DNA from: Thermoleophilia bacterium
GTDB lineage: Bacteria > Actinomycetota > Thermoleophilia > Gaiellales > Gaiellaceae
Length of the DNA: 38,105 nt
Reading direction: 5' to 3'
NCBI GenBank assembly: GCA_025930955.1
Contig: JAICNY010000005.1
Coordinates: forward strand, 1-38,105
This document shows positions 33,298-38,105 of this stretch, in pieces. A program made the translations under genes and the position numbers. The notes below the pieces were generated by a model. That model ran no database searches. It was not told the origin of the DNA and saw nothing but the letters and a program-made list of their open reading frames with translations. Every line of letters starts with the position of its first letter. Position 1 is the stretch's first letter.

Positions 33298-33668
33298 CGT
33301 CGCGCCGGGAGGCCAGGCGCGCGGCGGTGTTCATGCTCTTCCAGTGGGATGTGACCGGACGGCCGCTCGGCTCGCTCTACGAGGGGGACGTCGACCCGTT
33401 CACGCGCGACCTCGCCGAGGGGGTCGCGAAGCGCGCGCCCGAGCTCGACGCCCGGCTTACCGCCGCGGCGACCGGCTGGCCGGCCGACCGCCTGGGCGCG
33501 GTCGAGCGGAACGTCCTGCGCGTCGCGCTCTTCGAGCTCGACCGGGGGGAGCCGCCGACCGAGGTCGTGATCGACGAGGCGGTGCGGCTGACGAAGCGCT
33601 ACGCCTCCGACGAGGCGGCGCGGCTCGTGAACGGGATCCTCGGCCGGATCGCGCGGGAGGCGGCATGA
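33294..33668 (+). CDS. nusB: transcription antitermination factor NusB
   Basis: The 124-residue all-helical protein begins TSRREARRAAVFMLFQWDVT, contains AVERNVLRVALFEL with the typical R-N-x-L-R core, and ends VVIDEAVRLTKRYASDEAARLVNGILGRI (quoted only in part by family), the NusB signature. It binds boxA RNA with NusE in rRNA antitermination complexes. It is translationally coupled at both ends by ATGA overlaps, with accC before it and a small XseB-like gene after it. Confidence 0.95.
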
Positions 33669-33862
33669 GCGGGGTCGGGCCGGAGCCGGGCGGGCGGCTG
33701 GAAGGGCTCCTCGCCGAGCTCGAGGAGACGCTCGCGGCGATCGAGAAGACGGAGGAGTCGGAGGAGGCGGTCGAGCTCCTTGCGACGATGGCCGAGCTCG
33801 CGCGCGAGGTGCAGGCGGAGATCGACCGCCTGCGCGCCGACGCACCCGATGCACCGGCCTGA
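33665..33862 (+). CDS. small acidic helical protein, XseB-like
   Basis: This 65-residue protein is mostly one or two amphipathic helices: LEGLLAELEETLAAIEKTEE, then EEAVELLATMAELAREVQAE. Size, heptad pattern and position between nusB and ispA recall exodeoxyribonuclease VII small subunit. However, the GELPLEE-like turn of XseB is replaced and no xseA is present in the window, so the match is weak. The ATG at 33665 overlaps the nusB stop (ATGA) and its end overlaps ispA by 14 bases, so it is clearly a translated member of the unit. An alternative is a coiled-coil partner protein of unknown role. Confidence 0.7.
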   Translation: MSGVGPEPGGRLEGLLAELEETLAAIEKTEESEEAVELLATMAELAREVQAEIDRLRADAPDAPA

Positions 33863-34688
33863 CGAGCTGCGGCGGCTCGTCGAGGCGCGGCTCGGGAAGC
33901 TCGCGTTCTCGCCCGACCTCGGCGCGCTCGAGGAGGCGCTGCGGTACTCCCTCCTCGCGGGCGGGAAGCGGATCCGGCCGGTGCTCTGCCTCGCGGCGGG
34001 GGAGGCGCTCGGCCGCCGGCCGGACGAGCTCGTGGACGCCGCCTGCGCGCTCGAGCTCGTGCACACGTTCTCGCTCGTGCACGACGACCTGCCCGCGCTG
34101 GACGACGATGACCTGCGGCGCGGCCGGCCGAGCGCACACGTCCGCTTCGGCGAGGACGTCGCGATCCTCGCGGGGGACGCGCTCCTCACGGAGGCCTTCC
34201 GGCTCGCGCTCGCGTACCCGGCGCCGGATGTCGCCCGTGTGCTCGCCGACGCGACGCTCGGGATGATCGGCGGCCAGTACCTCGACGTGACGACGAACGG
34301 GGGGCTCGACGCCGACGGGCTCGCCGAGCTCCACGCGCTGAAGACGGGGCGCCTGATCCGTGCGTCCGTCCTGGCCGCAACGGCCGTCGCAGGCCTCGGG
34401 GAGGCCGAGCGCGAGCCGTGGGCCGCGCTCGGCGCGGAGCTCGGGCTCCTCTTCCAGATCGTCGACGACCTCCTCGACGCGACCGCGACGACGGAGGAGC
34501 TCGGGAAGACCGCCGGGAAGGACGAGGCGTCCGGAAAGGTCACGTACGTCTCGCTCCACGGGCTCGAGCGCGCGCGTGCGCTCGCGGACGAGACGCGGGC
34601 GCGGGTCGAGGACCGGCTGGCCGCCCTCCCGGTCGACACGACCGTCCTCGCGGAGCTCGCCGGCTCGATCCGCGACCGGCGCGCCTGA
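33849..34688 (+). CDS. ispA: short-chain polyprenyl diphosphate synthase
   Basis: The 279-residue trans-prenyltransferase has YSLLAGGKRIRPVL, the first aspartate-rich motif HDDLPALDDDDLRRGRP (starting at D79), KTGRLI and the second motif QIVDDLLDAT (DDLLD 206-210). The insertion in the first motif and the aromatic F75 five residues before it fit type II farnesyl or geranylgeranyl diphosphate synthases of bacteria. It joins IPP with allylic diphosphates for quinone and cell-wall lipid carriers. The start is ATG 33849, inside the preceding gene. Product chain length cannot be fixed from sequence. Confidence 0.93.
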   Translation: MHRPDELRRLVEARLGKLAFSPDLGALEEALRYSLLAGGKRIRPVLCLAAGEALGRRPDELVDAACALELVHTFSLVHDDLPALDDDDLRRGRPSAHVRFGEDVAILAGDALLTEAFRLALAYPAPDVARVLADATLGMIGGQYLDVTTNGGLDADGLAELHALKTGRLIRASVLAATAVAGLGEAEREPWAALGAELGLLFQIVDDLLDATATTEELGKTAGKDEASGKVTYVSLHGLERARALADETRARVEDRLAALPVDTTVLAELAGSIRDRRA

Positions 34689-35395
34689 TGCTCCACCGGC
34701 GGGCCGGCGACGAGCTCGTCGTCGTCGGGCAGCCCGCGCACGCGCTCGTCGCGGGCGCGCTCGCCCGCGCGTGGGCGGACCCGTTCGCGCCGCGCGACGC
34801 CGTCTGCCTCGCGGCGGAGCAGCACGACGTCGGCTGGACCGGGTGGGAGCTCGCGCCGGAGCTCGACGCGGCGACCGGGCTTCCGTACACGTTCGCCGAC
34901 CTGCCGGTGCCGCGCCGGCTCGCGCTCTGGGCCGGCGCCGGCAAGCGGCTCGTGCCGCAGTCGCGCTACGCGGCGCTCCTCGTGTCGCTTCATGGAACGC
35001 TCCTCGTCGAGCGCTTCCCGCCGCCCCCGGAGCACGCGGCGATCGTGGACGCGTATCTCGGTCGCGAGCGGGCCTTCCAGGAGACCCTGCGCAGGTCGCT
35101 CGGCGCCGGCCCCGTCGAGCTCGCTCGGAACCGGGAGCTCGTCTTCACGTGGGACGCGCTCTCGCTCGCGCTCGTGCACGGCGTGAGCGACTCGCGGGCC
35201 GTCGCCGGCTTCACGCTCTCGGCCGACGGGCCGCATGTGCGCGTCGCGCCGTGGCCGTTCAGCGAGCCGCAGTTCGCCGTCTCGTTCGAGGGCCGCGTGC
35301 TCGGCGGGACGTTCACGGACGAGTCGGCCATGCGTGCGGCGCTCGACGCCGCGCCCTGGGTCGTCGTCGAGACCCCGCTCCGTCCGGCTACGTGA
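34688..35395 (+). CDS. DUF3891-family protein
   Basis: The 235-residue protein matches the DUF3891 pattern: an N-terminal HALVAGALARAWAD segment, then AEQHDVGWTGWELAPELD, a FADLP segment, and SRYAALLVSLHGTLL. The conserved histidines and aspartate (HD of EQHD, and SLH) suggest an HD-domain-like metal site, but no activity is established. The start ATG shares a base with the ispA stop (TGATG), so it is coupled to ispA. It converges on a membrane protein gene, overlapping it by eight bases. A role in isoprenoid metabolism is not shown by anything but position. Confidence 0.85.
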   Translation: MLHRRAGDELVVVGQPAHALVAGALARAWADPFAPRDAVCLAAEQHDVGWTGWELAPELDAATGLPYTFADLPVPRRLALWAGAGKRLVPQSRYAALLVSLHGTLLVERFPPPPEHAAIVDAYLGRERAFQETLRRSLGAGPVELARNRELVFTWDALSLALVHGVSDSRAVAGFTLSADGPHVRVAPWPFSEPQFAVSFEGRVLGGTFTDESAMRAALDAAPWVVVETPLRPAT

Positions 35396-35747
35396 ACGCG
35401 TCGAAGACCCGGTCGAGCACGAAGTTCACGACCCAGACGACGAGCGCTCCGAGGACGGCGGCCCAGAAGAAGTCGTCCACCTCGAAGCCCGGGACGATCT
35501 GGCCGGTCAGCCAGACCATGAACGCGTTGATGAAGAGGAGCAGGATCCCGAACGTGAGGAGGACGGCCGGGAGCGTCAGCAGGATGACGAGCGGCCGCAG
35601 CACGAGGTTGACGATGGCGAAGACGAGCGCCGCGAGCGCGAGCGCCCAGAAGTCGTCGTACGCGATGCCCTCCACGAGCTCGGCAGCGACCCAGAGAGCG
35701 GCGAGGTTCGTCACCCACCAGACGGCGATCCGGACGAGCAGGAGCAC
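35388..35747 (-). CDS. four-TM membrane protein, phage holin family 4 superfamily-like
   Basis: The 119-residue, very hydrophobic protein has four predicted helices (about 2-22, 32-52, 56-78, 90-112), the N-terminal RIAVWWVTNLAALWVAAELV pattern, and the central LRPLVILLTLPAVLLTFGI and FINAFMVWLTG segments that characterise the widespread PhageHol_4/DUF360 membrane family. Despite the family name most members are chromosomal and of unknown function, and nothing phage-like is nearby. The GTG start lies six bases after a TAGATT -10 box. Only its last bases overlap the DUF3891 gene. Confidence 0.88.
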   Translation of the reverse strand: MLLLVRIAVWWVTNLAALWVAAELVEGIAYDDFWALALAALVFAIVNLVLRPLVILLTLPAVLLTFGILLLFINAFMVWLTGQIVPGFEVDDFFWAAVLGALVVWVVNFVLDRVFDAFT

Positions 35748-35753
35748 GGCGCG

Positions 35754-35759
35754 AATCTA
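35754..35759 (-). promoter_or_regulatory. -10 element for the four-TM protein gene
   Basis: On the minus strand TAGATT ends exactly six bases before GTG 35747, the same leaderless geometry as on the plus strand. It is divergent from the tlyA promoter 65 bp away. Confidence 0.6.
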
Positions 35760-35823
35760 CAAGAAAGCTGAAAACCTCGTCCACAGCCGCACGCGCGGGC
35801 AGGGAATCGGCGGGGCAGGCGAC

Positions 35824-35829
35824 TAAGCT
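35824..35829 (+). promoter_or_regulatory. -10 element for tlyA-nadK-recN
   Basis: TAAGCT ends seven bases before GTG 35837. The two following genes are spaced by four and three bases and probably share this promoter. Confidence 0.5.
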
Positions 35830-35836
35830 GGCCTCC

Positions 35837-36601
35837 GTGAAGAAGCGGCTGGACGTCCTCCTTGTCGAGCGCGGCCTCGCGGAGAGCCGCGCGCAGGCGC
35901 AGGCGCTCGTCCTCGCCGGACGCGTGAAGGGCCACGAGAAGGCCGGCGAGCAGGTCGAGGAGGCGGCGCCGCTCGAGGTCGCGCCGGGCCCGCGCTTCGT
36001 CTCGCGCGGGGGCGAGAAGCTCGCGAACGCGCTCGACGCGCTCGACCTCGACGTGGCCGGGGAGCATTGCCTCGACGTGGGAGCCTCGACCGGCGGCTTC
36101 ACCGACTGCCTCCTCCAGGCCGGCGCGGCCCGGGTCTGCGCCCTCGACGTCGGCTACGGCCAGCTGCACCCGAAGCTGCGCGACGACCCGCGCGTGACCG
36201 TCCTCGAGCGGACGAACGTCCGCCGCCTCGACTGCGCCGCCCTTCCGTTCGCGCCGACGTTCGTCGTCTGCGACGTCTCGTTCATCGGGCTCGACAAGGC
36301 GCTTCCGGCCGCGCTCCGCTGCGCCGCGCCGGGCTGGCGCGCGCTCGCGCTCGTGAAGCCGCAGTTCGAGGCCGGGCCGGCCGACGTCGGCAAGGGCGGC
36401 GTCGTCCGCGACCCCGCCGTCCACCGCCGCGTCCTCCGTGAGGCGGTCGAGCGGGCGCCCTCGTGGGGCGCGGGCGTCCTCGACGTCGTGGACTCAGGGC
36501 TCCCCGGGCCGAAGGGCAACAGGGAGTTCTTCCTCTACCTCGCCGCCGAGCCCGCGGGCTCGGCGCTCGACGATGCTCGAATCGAGTCCGCGGTCGGCTG
36601 A
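35837..36601 (+). CDS. tlyA: TlyA family rRNA 2'-O-methyltransferase
   Basis: The 254-residue protein joins an S4 RNA-binding domain (1-60, KKRLDVLLVERGLAESRAQA) to an FtsJ-like methyltransferase. The SAM motif is DVGASTGGFTD (80-90), followed by ALDVGYGQLHPKLR, CDVSFIGLDKALP, LVKPQFEAGPADVGKGG and NREFFLYL. The K-D-K-E tetrad of 2'-O-methyltransferases is present. The mycobacterial homologue methylates C1409 of 16S and C1920 of 23S rRNA, which gives capreomycin sensitivity. At this length it resembles the dual-specificity type. The order tlyA-nadK-recN is conserved in actinobacteria and firmicutes. Confidence 0.95.
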   Translation: MKKRLDVLLVERGLAESRAQAQALVLAGRVKGHEKAGEQVEEAAPLEVAPGPRFVSRGGEKLANALDALDLDVAGEHCLDVGASTGGFTDCLLQAGAARVCALDVGYGQLHPKLRDDPRVTVLERTNVRRLDCAALPFAPTFVVCDVSFIGLDKALPAALRCAAPGWRALALVKPQFEAGPADVGKGGVVRDPAVHRRVLREAVERAPSWGAGVLDVVDSGLPGPKGNREFFLYLAAEPAGSALDDARIESAVG

Positions 36602-36605
36602 GGCG

Positions 36606-37379
36606 GTGCGCCGGGCGGCCGTCGTCCCGCACGGGAAGGCGGAACGGCTCGGCGACGCGCTCGCCCGGCTCGAGCGGGTCGCGGCCGACGCCGGCGTCGA
36701 GCTCGTCGACGCGGACGGCGAGCCGGACGTCGCGATCGTCCTCGGCGGCGACGGCACGATGCTCCGGGCGCTCCACGCGTTCCTCGGCACGGACGTACCC
36801 GTCTTCGGGGTCAACTTCGGCCGCGTCGGGTTCCTGACGAGCGTCGACGAGTCGCAGCTCGAGGACGCCGCGGCACGCGTCTTCGCCGGCGAGTACCGCG
36901 TGGCCGAGCTCGCGACGCTCCGCGCGGACGTGGGTGGGCGCTCGTACCCGGCGATCAACGACGCCGTCGCCACGAGCGGGCGCCTGGGGCGCATTATCGA
37001 GCTCGGGTGGGACATCGGCGGGGAGGATCTCGGCGCGCATCGCTGCGACGGCGTCATCTGCGCCAGCCCGTCCGGCTCGACCGCGTACAACCTCTCGAAC
37101 GGCGGCCCGGTGCTCATGTGGGGGCTCGACGCGATGGCGATCTCGTTCGTCGCGCCGCATACGCTCCACGCCCGGCCCCTCGTCGTGCCGCGCGGGCTCG
37201 TCCTCGGGGTCGAGAACCGCACCGACGGCGTGCCGGTCGCCGTGCTTGCGGACGGGCACCGGATCGGCGAGCTCGCGCCCGGCGAGCGCCTCGAGGTCGG
37301 CCTCGGCGAGCAGCGAACGCGCCTCGCGCTCCTGCCGGAGGTCACGTTCTTCACGCGCTACCACGAGGTCTTCCCGTAG
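36606..37379 (+). CDS. nadK: NAD kinase
   Basis: The 257-residue enzyme phosphorylates NAD+ to NADP+. It has the GGDG motif at 47-50 (VLGGDGTMLRA), GVNFGRVGFLT, and the second signature CASPSGSTAYNLSNGGPVL, followed by PHTLHARPLVVP. I use GTG 36606, four bases after tlyA, because the protein then begins at the conserved first strand (RRAAVVPHGK). An in-frame ATG at 36573 would add 11 unconserved residues and overlap tlyA by 29 bases. recN starts three bases after its stop. Confidence 0.95.
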   Translation: MRRAAVVPHGKAERLGDALARLERVAADAGVELVDADGEPDVAIVLGGDGTMLRALHAFLGTDVPVFGVNFGRVGFLTSVDESQLEDAAARVFAGEYRVAELATLRADVGGRSYPAINDAVATSGRLGRIIELGWDIGGEDLGAHRCDGVICASPSGSTAYNLSNGGPVLMWGLDAMAISFVAPHTLHARPLVVPRGLVLGVENRTDGVPVAVLADGHRIGELAPGERLEVGLGEQRTRLALLPEVTFFTRYHEVFP

Positions 37380-37382
37380 GCC

Positions 37383-38105
37383 GTGCTCCGCGGCCTCCGC
37401 ATCGAGAGCTTCGTCCTCATCCGCGAGGCCGAGCTCCGCTTCGCGCCCGGCCTGAACGCCGTCACGGGCGAGACGGGCGCCGGCAAGACGATCCTCGCGC
37501 AGGCGCTCGGCCTCCTGCTCGGCGCGCGCGGCGATGCCGGATACGTCGGCCCGGGCGCGACCGAGGCGTACGTCGAGGCCGAGCTCGACCTGCCCGAAGG
37601 CGTCCTCGACGACCCGGCCCTCGCCTCGATCGCCGAGCTTCGACCCGACGACGAGCCGACGCTCGTCGCCGCACGGCGGGTCTTCGCGGACGGCCGCACG
37701 CGCGCGTACGCATGGGGGAGGAGCGTCCCGCGTGAGGAGCTCGCGGAGCTCGTCGAGCGGCTCCTCGCCATGTCCGGCCAGTTCGAGCAGCGGCGGCTCG
37801 CGCGGCCGTCGTTCCAGCTCGACCTCCTCGACGCGTTCGCCGGGGACGAGCAGCTGCGCCGCCGCGCCGAGCTCGCGCGCGCGTGGCGGACGCTGCTCGC
37901 GGCGCGCCGGGCCCGGGACGAGCTCGCGGACGCCGCGTCGGGGCGCGAGGCGCGCCTCGCCGAGCTGCGTGAGCTCGTCGCCCGCGCGGACGGCCTCGGG
38001 CCCGGGGACGAGGAGCGGCTGCGTTCGGAGCGCGAGCGGCTGCGGCACACGACCGAGCTCGCCGAGGCGGCCGGGGCGGCGGCGGAGGCGCTCGATCCCG
38101 AAGCC
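37383..38105 (+). CDS. recN: DNA repair protein RecN, 5' part
   Basis: The reading frame from GTG 37383 stays open for 241 codons to the window edge, so the gene is cut off here. It starts LRGLRIESFVLIREAELRF, has Walker A GETGAGKT (29-36), a Q-loop region around RVFADGRTRAYAWGRSVP, the conserved LLAMSGQFEQRRL segment, where other RecN have GQHEHQ, and PSFQLDLLDAFAG. From about residue 155 a long coiled coil rich in R, A, E and L begins. RecN is an SMC-like ATPase used in double-strand break repair. The signature and Walker B half lie outside the window. Confidence 0.94.
   Translation, partial: MLRGLRIESFVLIREAELRFAPGLNAVTGETGAGKTILAQALGLLLGARGDAGYVGPGATEAYVEAELDLPEGVLDDPALASIAELRPDDEPTLVAARRVFADGRTRAYAWGRSVPREELAELVERLLAMSGQFEQRRLARPSFQLDLLDAFAGDEQLRRRAELARAWRTLLAARRARDELADAASGREARLAELRELVARADGLGPGDEERLRSERERLRHTTELAEAAGAAAEALDPEA

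Noticed and set aside
35388-35747. Prophage remnant suggested by the holin-like membrane protein
   Set aside because: The family is mostly chromosomal, base composition is unchanged, and no other phage gene or attachment site is present.
36573-36605. ATG 36573 as the nadK start
   Set aside because: It adds 11 residues of unlikely sequence and a 29-base overlap with tlyA; GTG 36606 begins at the conserved first strand.

Overview
The window is very GC-rich, densely packed chromosomal DNA with strong third-position G/C bias, frequent GTG starts and housekeeping genes in an actinobacterial order. The run alaS-ruvX-mltG-aroE-aroC-aroK/B-aroQ-pepQ-efp-(accB)-accC-nusB, followed by ispA-tlyA-nadK-recN, matches the conserved aro/efp and tlyA/recN neighbourhoods of Actinomycetota (compare the M. 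tuberculosis alaS-to-nusB segment). Fused or degenerate variants and pervasive leaderless promoters suggest a deep-branching actinobacterium, possibly class Thermoleophilia (inference). I see no prophage, insertion sequence, CRISPR array or foreign-looking island.

Layout. (1) 1-3.8 kb, minus strand: tRNA-Gln(CUG) with its terminator, and a heterodimeric ABC exporter with one degenerate ATP site. (2) 3.9-5.7 kb: a membrane-anchored DsbA-like thioredoxin fold coupled to VKOR (oxidative folding), then a convergent hypothetical anchored protein. (3) 5.7-11.2 kb: histidine catabolism (ftcD, hutH, hutU, hutI), a complete route from histidine to glutamate. (4) 11.2-15.7 kb: a small membrane protein, a cupin, and a metallo-beta-lactamase-fold hydrolase coupled to hisS and aspS. 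(5) 15.9-20.1 kb: a DivIVA-like coiled-coil protein, an RlpA-like double-psi beta-barrel protein, an unannotated structured RNA resembling 6S RNA, mnmA with an unusual N-terminal domain, and an RsbW-like protein coupled to a SigB/F/G-type sigma factor. (6) 20.3-29.3 kb: alaS, ruvX, mltG and the shikimate genes aroE, aroC, fused aroK-aroB and aroQ, then an M24 peptidase. (7) 29.4-33.9 kb: efp, an AccB fused to a pyruvate-carboxylase-type carboxyltransferase domain that has lost all its metal ligands, accC, nusB and a small XseB-like protein. (8) 33.8-38.1 kb: ispA, a DUF3891 protein, a four-TM membrane protein, tlyA, nadK and the 5' part of recN, cut by the window end.

Two expression habits recur. 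Genes that begin a transcription unit mostly have a TANNNT -10 hexamer ending 5-11 nt before the start codon and no Shine-Dalgarno sequence, the signature of leaderless mRNAs. Genes inside units are mostly joined by 4-nt stop/start overlaps (GTGA, ATGA or TTGA). The few genes with real leaders (dsbA-like, divIVA-like, rsbW) carry clear AGGAGG sites.

The most unusual items are the pseudo-carboxyltransferase/AccB fusion at 29979-31802, the NifU-like/MnmA fusion at 17567-18853, the candidate 6S-like RNA at 17361-17528, and a two-copy intergenic hairpin repeat (20148-20243 and 25016-25111) placed just after operon ends.
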